Below, in pieces: positions 1 through 6,467 of a DNA stretch of 21,293 bases (position 1 is its first letter; the number at the start of each line of letters is the position of its first letter). A program made the translations under genes and the position numbers. The DNA comes from 2-01-FULL-49-17 sp035549275 (GTDB taxonomy: Bacteria; Patescibacteriota; Minisyncoccia; 2-02-FULL-40-12; GWA2-44-9). The stretch spans positions 1-21,293 of the forward strand of contig DASZRH010000002.1 of NCBI GenBank assembly GCA_035549275.1, in the 5' to 3' direction. The notes beneath the pieces are model-generated. The model did not search any database and was not told where the DNA came from. It worked only from the letters and a program-made list of their open reading frames with translations.

Positions 1-1502
1 TCAGTTCGAAAGATCGAAGGCCGGGTGATCGCGACAGATAAGAGCGCTTCGTTGGCTAGATCAGGCGGTGCGGCCTTTGGCTTAGGTGCGGCGGAGGCAG
101 GCGCCGGCGTCAAAACGTCTGCGGTCGAGGCATACGCATCAAGGTCATCTTTAAATGACATGACGTCGGCCGTGATAGCCTGTTCGGGCGCCTGCAGCAG
201 CATTGCAAGCTGGCTTACCCAGTGCGCCCGCTCCACGCTCGACGGCAGCCGCTTCACAAACGGTGCGACCGCGGCCAAGACCTGTTTCTTACTTTCGGCC
301 GAAGTCGGATTGTATGACGCGCGAGCCAGATCGAAATAGTAGTCAACGACGGGCTTGGCCGCGCCGACGACGTCAGACCAAATCGGACCGTGTTTTTTGA
401 CGAAATCCGCAGGATCCTTGCATTCAGGGTCGCGCAGTTCAATGACGGAAATATTAAATTGTTGGGCCAGAGCCAATCCGATGCCGCGACGAGTTGCCAT
501 GGCACCAGCCTGGTCGGTATCGAAACAAAATCCCAGATGTTTGGTATACCGCTGCAAAAGCCGAAGATGATGAGGAGTTAAAGCGGTGCCGGATGAGGCG
601 ACGACATTGCGTACGCCCGCCTGGTATGACATGAGAGCGTCCATATTGCCCTCGACCAGGATGCATGCATCCGCTTTTCTGATATCTAGTTTGGCCTTGG
701 ATAGGCCATATAAAACACGGCTTTTGTCATAGATCAGCGTACCTGGGGTATTCACGTATTTTGCCATAACCGGTCCCTCCTGGTCAAGGGGTTTATCCCC
801 AGCCCCCTCTTGACCAGACGGTGAGGACTCAAAGATCCGTCCCGTAAACCCCACGGTTTGGCCGGAAATATCGAAAATGGGAAACATAATACGGGAACGG
901 AAGCGATCGTAAATGCCCCGGCCTCGTCCTTTTGACTCGTCACGGCGGATTGCCAGACCCGCATCTACGGCTTCCTGCTCGGTATAGCCGCAGCTGACGA
1001 TATATTTGGAGAGCGCTTCCCAATCCTGCGGCGCGAAGCCCAGGCGGAATTCAGCAATCGTTCCGTCAGTCAAACCACGGTCGTGCAAATACGCAAGCGC
1101 TCGCGTGCCGGCCGCGGATTGAAACTGTTTTTGAAAAAATTTCGTAGCCAGTTCTGAAATCTCGTAGAGTTTTGTTTTTACGTCGGCAACCCCTTCGGAG
1201 ACGTACGTACGGCGGCTCTCAAGCTGGACGCCTGCTTTGTTGGCGAGCATGCGCAAGGCTTCGGGAAATTCGACGCCTTCGATTTCTTTGACGAACTCAA
1301 ACATATCGCCGCCCTTGGCGCAGCCAAAGCAGTGCCAAATCTGACGATCAGGCGAGACGAAAAACGATGGCGTTTTCTCGTTGTGAAACGGACAGCGGCC
1401 TTTGTAGTTGATGCCCGCTTTCTGAATCTTCATATAACCGCCAATCACGTCCACAATATCGAGGCGGTCTTTGATTTTTGAAACCGGAGAATCGTTAAAC
1501 AT
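1..1502 (-). CDS. dnaG: DNA primase DnaG (3' end outside window)
   Basis: Synthesises RNA primers at the replication fork. The frame reads open from the ATG at 1502 to the window edge, giving 500 codons with the C-terminus missing. The N-terminal CHC2 zinc finger is intact (Cys37, His40, Cys58, Cys61, context RCPFHNEKTPSF and HCFGC). The catalytic core and TOPRIM domain follow, with VEGNMD (Glu284) and FDTD (Asp328, Asp330) as the metal-binding acidic residues. The usual TOPRIM wording is EGYMD, so Asn replaces Tyr here. Between FTGR and AKYVNTPGT lies an extra segment of about 20 residues, encoded by a DNA palindrome at 780-817. The last visible residues begin the region that normally binds the replicative helicase. 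A weak promoter (TACACT at 1512-1517) lies 9 nt before the ATG, right after the upstream gene's terminator, and no Shine-Dalgarno is seen. Identification is firm. Confidence 0.97.
   Translation of the reverse strand, partial: MFNDSPVSKIKDRLDIVDVIGGYMKIQKAGINYKGRCPFHNEKTPSFFVSPDRQIWHCFGCAKGGDMFEFVKEIEGVEFPEALRMLANKAGVQLESRRTYVSEGVADVKTKLYEISELATKFFQKQFQSAAGTRALAYLHDRGLTDGTIAEFRLGFAPQDWEALSKYIVSCGYTEQEAVDAGLAIRRDESKGRGRGIYDRFRSRIMFPIFDISGQTVGFTGRIFESSPSGQEGAGDKPLDQEGPVMAKYVNTPGTLIYDKSRVLYGLSKAKLDIRKADACILVEGNMDALMSYQAGVRNVVASSGTALTPHHLRLLQRYTKHLGFCFDTDQAGAMATRRGIGLALAQQFNISVIELRDPECKDPADFVKKHGPIWSDVVGAAKPVVDYYFDLARASYNPTSAESKKQVLAAVAPFVKRLPSSVERAHWVSQLAMLLQAPEQAITADVMSFKDDLDAYASTADVLTPAPASAAPKPKAAPPDLANEALLSVAITRPSIFRT
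780..817. repeat. Inverted repeat inside dnaG
   Basis: Perfect 9-bp arms CTGGTCAAG (780-788) and CTTGACCAG (809-817). The loop contains a second GC-rich hairpin (GGGG at 788-791, CCCC at 797-800). It sits in frame in dnaG and encodes the hydrophilic segment SGQEGAGDKPLDQEG, which interrupts an otherwise conserved stretch between FTGR and KYVNTPGT. Confidence 0.75.
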
Positions 1503-1511
1503 GGTATTGCT

Positions 1512-1540
1512 AGTGTAGAGAATATTTTCAGAAAAGAAAA
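1512..1540 (-). promoter_or_regulatory. Possible dnaG promoter
   Basis: On the minus strand a -10-like TACACT (1512-1517) has a poor -35 TTTTCT (1535-1540) 17 nt upstream. The -35 lies in the terminator's T tract. Only 9 nt separate the -10 from the dnaG ATG, so any leader would be 2-3 nt. The -35 match is weak. Confidence 0.35.
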
Positions 1541-1580
1541 GCGCCCCTGACACGACGACGAAGTCGTCGTGTCAGGGGCG
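1531..1580 (-). terminator. Intrinsic terminator of the 126-codon orphan gene
   Basis: Perfect 18-bp stem (CGCCCCTGACACGACGAC at 1542-1559 with 1563-1580) and a 3-nt loop. On the minus strand it is followed by the T-rich run CTTTTCTTTTC. It lies 27 nt after the upstream stop codon and separates that gene from dnaG. Confidence 0.88.
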
Positions 1581-1606
1581 AGCCGGCAAGAAGATGAACC
1601 CAACGA

Positions 1607-1978
1607 TCACCGATCGGCTTGGATCGTCAGTGCCGCCAGTCCCGGCAGTGAAGCCGAGAGGCGCCGGCGGGCATCGGTCAGTACCTTTCTGGCATCTTGC
1701 GGCAGCTCATCGCGCGAGATCCACCGAGCCGACGGCCCGTTGACCACCTGGACAGCATCGCCGTCGAGATTGTACGAGGTGTTCCCGACCACGACGCTCT
1801 CCTTCATCTGATTGATGATGAGGTAGTAGGAGGCGTCACGACCGAAGCGGACGCTGCACGCGTTCTCGACGCAGGTCACTTCGGGTTCGGGAGACCGAAC
1901 TGCGGTGATGGTGATAAGCACCGCCGCCGCCAGCGTAATTGCGACTGCCGCGATTCTGCCCTTCCAAGTATCCAACAT
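1607..1978 (-). CDS. Small membrane-anchored protein of unknown function
   Basis: I do not recognise a family. The protein (123 aa from this start) has a short cytoplasmic N-terminus, one hydrophobic helix (about residues 10-27 of the longer form, RIAAVAITLAAAVLITITAV) and an exported domain of roughly 95 residues. The exported part holds two close cysteines (TCVENACSV) that could form a disulphide, and an Arg-rich C-terminal helix. Two ATGs are available. At 1987 the AAAGG abuts the codon, whereas at 1978 AAGGA lies 8 nt upstream, so I chose 1978. The gene has its own near-consensus promoter and a strong terminator, so it is a monocistron. An anchored extracytoplasmic role is inferred only from topology. 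Confidence 0.75.
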   Translation of the reverse strand: MLDTWKGRIAAVAITLAAAVLITITAVRSPEPEVTCVENACSVRFGRDASYYLIINQMKESVVVGNTSYNLDGDAVQVVNGPSARWISRDELPQDARKVLTDARRRLSASLPGLAALTIQADR

Positions 1979-2000
1979 AGTGTCCATCCTTTGAATTGTG

Positions 2001-2024
2001 GGGGTCGGCCCAAAGCCGACTCCA
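2001..2024 (-). other. Hairpin in the leader of the small membrane protein
   Basis: GTCGGC (2004-2009) pairs with GCCGAC (2015-2020) over a 5-nt loop. It lies between the predicted transcription start (about 2031) and the Shine-Dalgarno, so it would be near the 5' end of the mRNA. It may be a stability element. No riboswitch family is recognised. Confidence 0.45.
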
Positions 2025-2037
2025 GAGTACTGACTAC

Positions 2038-2066
2038 ATTATACCAAAAATATTACAAAAAGTCAA
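2038..2066 (-). promoter_or_regulatory. Strong promoter for the small membrane protein
   Basis: On the minus strand: -35 TTGACT (2061-2066), a 17-nt spacer and a perfect -10 TATAAT (2038-2043). The predicted start near 2031 gives a leader of about 53 nt with a Shine-Dalgarno. Confidence 0.85.
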
Positions 2067-2094
2067 ATCATCCGGAAAGCCGAGAAATGAGATG

Positions 2095-2505
2095 CTAGGC
2101 CGACAATTGAGCGGTGCAGAAGGCACAGCGTTTGGCCCCTTTAGGAATGCTGCTTAAGCATTCAGGGCATTCTTTCGTTTGGCTTACCGGCTGAGGTTCA
2201 TCCTGCTTGCTGAACCGAGCCAGGAATTTATTGATAGGCGTAATGACCGCGAAATACAGTGTCGCCGCGACGATCAAGAAAGAAAGAATGGCGTTAAAAA
2301 AGTAGCCATATAGAAACGTGCTGCCATTCACTGTTGCTTTCCAATTTGAAAAATCAGGCAATTTTCCGGCTACTCCGATGAGCGGAGTGATGATGCCGCT
2401 GACCAGCGCACTGACGACTTGATTAAATGATGCGCCGATGATAACGCCGACAGCCAGGTCAATGACGTTGCCGCGAAGAATAAATTTGCGAAATTCTTTG
2501 AGCAT
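2095..2505 (-). CDS. mscL: Large-conductance mechanosensitive channel MscL with C-terminal zinc ribbon
   Basis: Opens under membrane tension and releases solutes after osmotic downshock; a homopentamer in the cytoplasmic membrane. The start LKEFRKFILRGNVIDLAVGVIIG is the conserved N-terminal amphipathic helix and TM1 of MscL. TM2 follows at about residues 66-90 (NAILSFLIVAATLYFAVI). The C-terminal bundle is replaced or extended by two CxxC pairs (Cys113/Cys116 and Cys127/Cys130), a likely zinc ribbon of the kind seen on some other MscL proteins. Length is 136 aa, normal for the family. A TTG six codons upstream would also be in frame, but ATG at 2505 matches the family and lies 6 nt from a -10 box, suggesting a leaderless mRNA. 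Confidence 0.95.
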   Translation of the reverse strand: MLKEFRKFILRGNVIDLAVGVIIGASFNQVVSALVSGIITPLIGVAGKLPDFSNWKATVNGSTFLYGYFFNAILSFLIVAATLYFAVITPINKFLARFSKQDEPQPVSQTKECPECLSSIPKGAKRCAFCTAQLSA

Positions 2506-2511
2506 GAAATC

Positions 2512-2539
2512 AGTATGGCACAAGGAATATATTTTGCAA
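2512..2539 (-). promoter_or_regulatory. mscL promoter, leaderless arrangement
   Basis: On the minus strand: TTGCAA (2534-2539), a 16-nt spacer, CATACT (2512-2517), then 6 nt and the mscL ATG. The -35 starts directly after the T tract of the preceding terminator. Each box matches consensus at 4 of 6 positions. Confidence 0.5.
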
Positions 2540-2540
2540 G

Positions 2541-2599
2541 AATTAAAAACGGACTCCCGAAAGAGTCCGTGTCCCTGGCGCGCTTCGCGCGCCAGGGAC
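2541..2599 (-). terminator. Tandem double-hairpin terminator of the lipoprotein gene
   Basis: Twelve nt after the lipoprotein stop there is a 13-bp perfect stem (2571-2583 with 2587-2599, loop TTC). Immediately after it comes a second 8-bp stem (ACGGACTC, 2549-2556 with 2563-2570), whose minus-strand end runs into TTTTTAATT. The second is a textbook intrinsic terminator. The first may protect the 3' end or act as a back-up. Confidence 0.9.
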
Positions 2600-2610
2600 C
2601 GTGTAAAGAG

Positions 2611-3996
2611 CTACTGCACCGGAATCGGTTCCTTCGATCCCGGAATGATATCCGGGTTGTTGTAGTCGCCGTTGGTGAACCGAATAATGAAGTACTTGGC
2701 GCCGTTCGACGGCAAGTGTGCCGGATTGTCCGACGACCATTCAAGCTTGCCAGTCTTCGGGCCATCCTCGCACTTGGCCTTGAGCGGGTTAGCGATCTTC
2801 ACCCATTTCAGGCCGTCGCTGCCCTGCCAGTAGATTCCGACGAATTGTCCGGAAACATTCTGATAGGTGTAGTTCACCGTCACATCCACGCTCTTTTTCT
2901 TGAACGTAGAGGCGCCGTAGCCGCCATGATCGCCGTGTTCGACCACCGAGCCGCTCCAATCGAACTGGAACGGATGGAGATCGCTGCACGTCGGCGGCGG
3001 AGGCAGTTTCGGCACCAACACCGTAAACGTCTGAACGCACGCCGGAGTAATCTGGCTGTCCGAAACGGTAACCGTGTAGGTCTTGTCAGCGGCCGCATTG
3101 CGCGGATACGCGTGCGATTGCTGAACCCCCGACGCCACGCTGCCCGTCGTTCCATCGCCCCAGTTGACCGTCGTCGGTCCGGGACCCGTGAACGTCGGCG
3201 TGAACATGGCAGTTACGTTCACCGGCGTACTGCCGTTGACTGCCGTGATACCAATATTCGACAGCTTCAGTCCGATCGTTGAACACGTTGGCGGCGGTGG
3301 AGGCGGCGGTGTGCATGCATCTGTCGTTCCGAACCAGTAGTTCACGAGCAGGAACGGCTTGGGAGCCGTGTAAGGATGGATGTTCTTCCCATGATCTCCG
3401 ATGTCAGCCATCGTGATACCAAAGTAGACATCCAGCTGCCACGGTTTGGCGCAATCGGTTGGACCGTGAACGGTGACCGACTTCGTTTGGCCGGGACCGA
3501 TCTGCACGTGGCCCGCTTCCAGGAAGACCTGGTCTTTGAACCCCACTACTCCGGGAACCGGCATATAGAAGACACCGACGACATAATCGTTGGTGCAGGT
3601 CTTGGAGGGGTTGTTGATCGTGACCGTCAGCGTCCGCCCCTGGTCGCTCGCCGTGTAATTGGCGGCGGCCCAGACGAAATCACAGTTCGTCGTCGCCTGC
3701 GGCGTTGGAGGCGCCGGAGGCGGAGGCGGCTGGGGGTTCGGCGACGGCGGAGCCGGATCCGGGGTCGGATCCGGATTTGGTGCCGGCGTCGGGTCGACCG
3801 GAGTAGGTGTTGGAGGGTTCGGGCTTGGATTCGGCGCCGGATCAGGCGTCGGTGTCGGCGGCTGGGGTGTGGGTGCCGGCGTCGAAGTCGTCGTCGGTTC
3901 GTCCACGGGGGACGGTCCCGTCGGATTCCGAGATTTTTCGACCGAACAACCCACTGCCAGCAATCCGATAATCGCTGCCGTAATGAACTTCCTCAT
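2611..3996 (-). CDS. Surface lipoprotein with proline-rich stalk and PKD-like domain
   Basis: 461 aa. Residues 1-17 form a lipoprotein signal peptide (MRKFITAAIIGLLAVGC, lipid-modified Cys17). Residues about 25-100 are a low-complexity Pro/Thr/Asp/Asn stalk. A first folded domain (about 103-228) has paired Cys, and a short poly-Pro hinge follows. A PKD-like Ig fold (about 240-330) shows the typical VNWGDGTTG strand and ends in a HAYP...YTVTVSDS pattern. A third Cys-bearing domain (about 338-461) is unassigned. The poly-Pro hinges make it look like beads on a rod held away from the membrane. PKD domains in other bacteria mediate surface binding, so an attachment role to host or matrix is inferred. 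AAGGAG lies 9 nt before the ATG. The gene has its own promoter and terminator. Confidence 0.88.
   Translation of the reverse strand: MRKFITAAIIGLLAVGCSVEKSRNPTGPSPVDEPTTTSTPAPTPQPPTPTPDPAPNPSPNPPTPTPVDPTPAPNPDPTPDPAPPSPNPQPPPPPAPPTPQATTNCDFVWAAANYTASDQGRTLTVTINNPSKTCTNDYVVGVFYMPVPGVVGFKDQVFLEAGHVQIGPGQTKSVTVHGPTDCAKPWQLDVYFGITMADIGDHGKNIHPYTAPKPFLLVNYWFGTTDACTPPPPPPPTCSTIGLKLSNIGITAVNGSTPVNVTAMFTPTFTGPGPTTVNWGDGTTGSVASGVQQSHAYPRNAAADKTYTVTVSDSQITPACVQTFTVLVPKLPPPPTCSDLHPFQFDWSGSVVEHGDHGGYGASTFKKKSVDVTVNYTYQNVSGQFVGIYWQGSDGLKWVKIANPLKAKCEDGPKTGKLEWSSDNPAHLPSNGAKYFIIRFTNGDYNNPDIIPGSKEPIPVQ
3690..3925 (-). repeat. Degenerate Pro-rich coding repeat (stalk region)
   Basis: Imperfect tandem short units coding PTP, PDP, PNP and PAP combinations in the lipoprotein. 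Units vary in length and base sequence, so this is protein low complexity, not a clean DNA minisatellite. Confidence 0.7.
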
Positions 3997-4005
3997 TCTT
4001 CAGTG

Positions 4006-4011
4006 CTCCTT
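4006..4011 (-). promoter_or_regulatory. Shine-Dalgarno of the lipoprotein gene
   Basis: AAGGAG on the minus strand, 9 nt before the ATG at 3996. It is one of only three clear Shine-Dalgarno sites in the window, and it fixes the start that yields a complete lipoprotein signal peptide. Confidence 0.8.
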
Positions 4012-4098
4012 GTGAAAGCCAGCGTCCCCTGCATGGCTGTTGTAACGAACTTGAGGCGTACTCGTTGGGACCGCCTATCTTGTGAAACCAATACCTAT

Positions 4099-4127
4099 AT
4101 ATTACACAATTTATTAAGTTTTGTCAA
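4099..4127 (-). promoter_or_regulatory. Promoter of the lipoprotein gene
   Basis: On the minus strand: perfect -35 TTGACA (4122-4127), a 17-nt spacer and -10 TAATAT (4099-4104). It begins 9 nt past the DUF167 stop codon and predicts a leader of about 95 nt with a Shine-Dalgarno. Confidence 0.8.
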
Positions 4128-4135
4128 TATGTCCG

Positions 4136-4381
4136 CTATTCTTTGATTAAAAAGCGTTTTTCCCGAGATGCTGCCCCGCTGACCAGGAAAACCCGAGAAA
4201 CAGAAACATGGTAAAAATCAGCGATTAGCTGGGTAACGCGATCGTTGGCTTTCCCCTTTTCCGGCGGCGCCTGAACGCGAATTCGCAATGTCAGCGGCGC
4301 AATCTCTTTCACCGCTTCCGTCCGTGCTCCCGCGCTCACCTTCACCATCACCATTTTTCCTTGCAAAGCATTTGTATCCAT
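4136..4381 (-). CDS. DUF167/YggU family protein
   Basis: 81 aa. The pattern VKVSAGARTEAV...LRIRVQAPPEKGKANDRVTQLIADFYHVSVSRVFLVSGAASREKRFLI is the DUF167 (YggU) signature. The core KGKAN motif and the terminal SGxxSRxK motif are both present. These are small soluble alpha/beta proteins with no established biochemical role. The ATG at 4381 overlaps nothing and starts 1 nt after the purD stop (TAA-T-ATG), so the two are translationally coupled. A TTG three codons earlier (4390) is possible but less likely. Family assignment is firm and function unknown. Confidence 0.9.
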   Translation of the reverse strand: MDTNALQGKMVMVKVSAGARTEAVKEIAPLTLRIRVQAPPEKGKANDRVTQLIADFYHVSVSRVFLVSGAASREKRFLIKE

Positions 4382-4382
4382 A

Positions 4383-5645
4383 TTAAGCAATGTCTTTTCT
4401 AAATTGTTTACCCTCGAAATCTATGATTCCAACCGCCTGATAAACTTTCTCCCGAGCTTCATCGAGCGTGTTGCCGGTAGCACTTACACCCAACACTCTG
4501 CCACCATTTGTAACTAACCGTTCGTCTACAGATTTAGTACCTGCATGAAAAATAACTACATTGTCTACTTTTTTTGCTTCAGTAACGCCAGTTATGAGCA
4601 ATCCTTTTGGATAGCTTCCCGGGTATCCCTTCGAAGCCAGGACAACACAGCAAGCCGATTTATTTTCCCACTCTATTTTCAGGCCTTTCAAAGTTCCTTC
4701 AACGCACGCCAATAAAATTTCAGCAAGATCAGTCTTGAGAAGCCGCACATACGATTGTGTTTCCGGATCTCCAAAACGCGCATTGAACTCCAGAACTTTC
4801 GGTCCCTCTTTGGTAAGCATGATACCGGGAAAGAGAACTCCTTTGAAAGGCCGACCCCTATTCTTAAGTTCTTTAAGGATAGGCATGACTATCTCTCGTT
4901 CTATTTGATCTAAAATATCTTGAGAGATTCCGGGAACAGGAGCAACTGTGCCCATACCACCAGTATTTGGCCCATGATCGTTATCAAAAATCCTCTTATG
5001 ATCTTGAGATGAAGGAAATAGCATGGCTGTTTCTCCATCGCAAAATGCATGAATCGAAATTTCCTCGCCCGTCAGAAATTCTTCAATCACAATAGTTTCA
5101 CCCGCAGCCCCAAAGGTCTTTTGAGACATCATCTCTTTAAGAGTTTGCCTTGCTTCTTCCTCATTGCTCACAATAACCACTCCTTTACCTAGCGCAAGAC
5201 CGCTCGCTTTTATTACAAGCGGATATTCTTGGATCCGCACATATTCTTTTGCTTTCGCAATATCAATAAACGTTTTGGATTTTGCCGTGGGAATATTCAA
5301 ATGCTCAAGCAATTCCTTGGCAAAGGACTTCGAGCATTCAATTTCTGCCGCTTCTTTTGTTGGCCCGAATACCTTTATCCCAACTGCCTGGAGTGAATTT
5401 ACAATACCTGCTGCCAGGGCATCATCGGGGCCGACTACAACAAGATCAATCTGCTTCTTTTTCACGCATTCAATAACCGCCTGATGGTCAAAAATATCGA
5501 GAGCAATATTTTCTCCAATTTGAGCCGTTCCCGGATTCCCGGGTGCAGCAAATATATTTTTGACCCGTGGAGATTTCTTTAACTTCCAGGCGAGCGCGTG
5601 TTCTCGCCCGCCCGAACCAATGACCAAAATATTAATATTCTGCAT
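4383..5645 (-). CDS. purD: Phosphoribosylamine-glycine ligase (GAR synthetase)
   Basis: Joins glycine to 5-phosphoribosylamine with ATP, the second step of de novo purine synthesis. 420 aa, normal full length. The N-domain opens with the family signature LVIGSGGREHALAWKL. The ATP-grasp part includes PLVIKASGLALGKGVVIV, FGAAGETIVIEEFLTGEEIS, HGPNTGGMGTVAPVP and VLEFNARFGDPETQ. The C-domain ends with GGRVLGVSATG. The chosen ATG gives the canonical N-terminus. The same frame stays open upstream through the tRNA-Ser gene, which is not coding. It follows tRNA-Ser by 14 nt and precedes the DUF167 gene by 1 nt. The gene is AT-richer than its neighbours (spot lines about 38-50% against 55-60%). No other purine-pathway gene is in the window. 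Confidence 0.97.
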   Translation of the reverse strand: MQNINILVIGSGGREHALAWKLKKSPRVKNIFAAPGNPGTAQIGENIALDIFDHQAVIECVKKKQIDLVVVGPDDALAAGIVNSLQAVGIKVFGPTKEAAEIECSKSFAKELLEHLNIPTAKSKTFIDIAKAKEYVRIQEYPLVIKASGLALGKGVVIVSNEEEARQTLKEMMSQKTFGAAGETIVIEEFLTGEEISIHAFCDGETAMLFPSSQDHKRIFDNDHGPNTGGMGTVAPVPGISQDILDQIEREIVMPILKELKNRGRPFKGVLFPGIMLTKEGPKVLEFNARFGDPETQSYVRLLKTDLAEILLACVEGTLKGLKIEWENKSACCVVLASKGYPGSYPKGLLITGVTEAKKVDNVVIFHAGTKSVDERLVTNGGRVLGVSATGNTLDEAREKVYQAVGIIDFEGKQFRKDIA

Positions 5646-5659
5646 CGGATTTCCAATTT

Positions 5660-5749
5660 TGGCGGAGAGAGTGGGATTCGAACCCACGATACCCTTTCGA
5701 GTATGCCGCCTTTCCAAGGCGGTGCTTTCGACCACTCAGCCATCTCTCC
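5660..5749 (-). tRNA. tRNA-Ser(GGA), CCA encoded
   Basis: Reads GGAGAGATGGCTGAGTGG at the 5' end and pairs with TCTCTCC at the 3' end. Discriminator G and an encoded CCA follow. The anticodon stem CCGCC/GGCGG holds loop TTGGAAA, anticodon GGA, which reads UCC/UCU. A long variable arm (CATACTCGAAAGGGTATCG) confirms class II serine identity, and the T arm TGGGTTCGAATCCCA is standard. Its first 14 nt also encode the end of the upstream LAGLIDADG ORF. No separate promoter is visible, so it may be cut from a longer transcript by RNase P. Confidence 0.97.
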
Positions 5750-6419
5750 GTATTTGCAACCACTGTTTATACTTATTTGTTATCCTCGGGTTCGAGGATC
5801 CAAAGATTCCTAAATATTTTTGCACAGCATCCACACTGTACAGATAGAGATTTTGTCCCTGAATATGGGGGACAATTTTATTTTCTTGTAAAATTACCGC
5901 TACAGCCTCAATCAATTTTGGAGACCGATTAGTGAAACAAAGGCCAAGATTATTGTAAATTCGTTGTCCTCCTTTTCTACCATGTTTATGGATGTAGAGG
6001 CAACCATCCGTATCTATCAGCCCCCTTACAAACATCTGTTTATATTCAGAGTTTTCTGTTATCCATCCAGAAATATCTACTTGCTGTTTTACTTTATTTC
6101 CTCTTATTGCTCCTTGTGCGACTAAAAAATCAACCAAATTTCGTCCGGAAGAAACAAGTACAAGTGCGTTTATTTTCGGGCGCTTCCGTACTGCAACTGG
6201 GATATCAAACAAATTTTGTAAAAGTTCTTGTACATAGACGGCATATTTAGCATCTGCATCAGAATTCATGGTTATAACAAGCTGCCATGGATTATTAATT
6301 CCACCGTCACCAGCAATAATACCCATAAGTTCTGCTAATTCTTTTGACCGACTTGGGATTTTAATAATCTTTCGGTGACTTTTCTCGGGATAGAGTACCC
6401 GCGGATTCAAATCAAGCAT
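5736..6419 (-). CDS. Freestanding LAGLIDADG homing endonuclease-like protein
   Basis: 227 aa from the third codon of the longest frame. Two LAGLIDADG helices are visible: LAELMGIIAGDGGI (about 28-41) and FVRGLIDTDGCLYI (about 130-143). Each ends in an acidic residue that would bind the catalytic metal, so the single chain can form the two-fold nuclease fold. DNA-contact beta segments lie after each helix. No intron or intein surrounds it, and its last codons (RRDG, TGA) lie inside tRNA-Ser. Members of this family with the same KSHRKI...SSNPRI architecture recur as standalone ORFs in Patescibacteria; this is from memory. The start is set by the promoter: -10 TAAAAT ends 6 nt before the ATG at 6419, whereas the ATG at 6425 directly abuts it. 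AT-rich. It may cut tRNA-linked sites, or may be a domesticated regulator or maturase. Confidence 0.87.
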   Translation of the reverse strand: MLDLNPRVLYPEKSHRKIIKIPSRSKELAELMGIIAGDGGINNPWQLVITMNSDADAKYAVYVQELLQNLFDIPVAVRKRPKINALVLVSSGRNLVDFLVAQGAIRGNKVKQQVDISGWITENSEYKQMFVRGLIDTDGCLYIHKHGRKGGQRIYNNLGLCFTNRSPKLIEAVAVILQENKIVPHIQGQNLYLYSVDAVQKYLGIFGSSNPRITNKYKQWLQIRRDG

Positions 6420-6425
6420 ACCCAT

Positions 6426-6455
6426 ATTTTACCACAAATCCCTCCCAATTTTCAA
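6426..6455 (-). promoter_or_regulatory. Promoter of the LAGLIDADG-tRNA-purD unit, leaderless arrangement
   Basis: On the minus strand: TTGAAA (6450-6455), an 18-nt spacer, TAAAAT (6426-6431), then 6 nt and the ATG at 6419. It is the only promoter I can see upstream of tRNA-Ser and purD. Confidence 0.65.
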
Positions 6456-6467
6456 GTTAATTAAGGA

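Noticed and set aside
3690..3925. Possible CRISPR array or minisatellite
   Set aside because: Units are irregular in length and sequence and translate as a Pro-rich stalk; there are no equal spacers and no Cas genes.
2515..4146. Long Arg- or Gly-rich open frames on the plus strand opposite the lipoprotein gene
   Set aside because: They are complements of the Pro-rich and PKD codons; composition is unlike a protein, and promoter, Shine-Dalgarno and terminators all belong to the minus strand.
5646..5735. purD frame open upstream through tRNA-Ser, adding 30 residues
   Set aside because: Those codons are the tRNA sequence; the ATG at 5645 gives the conserved GAR synthetase N-terminus.
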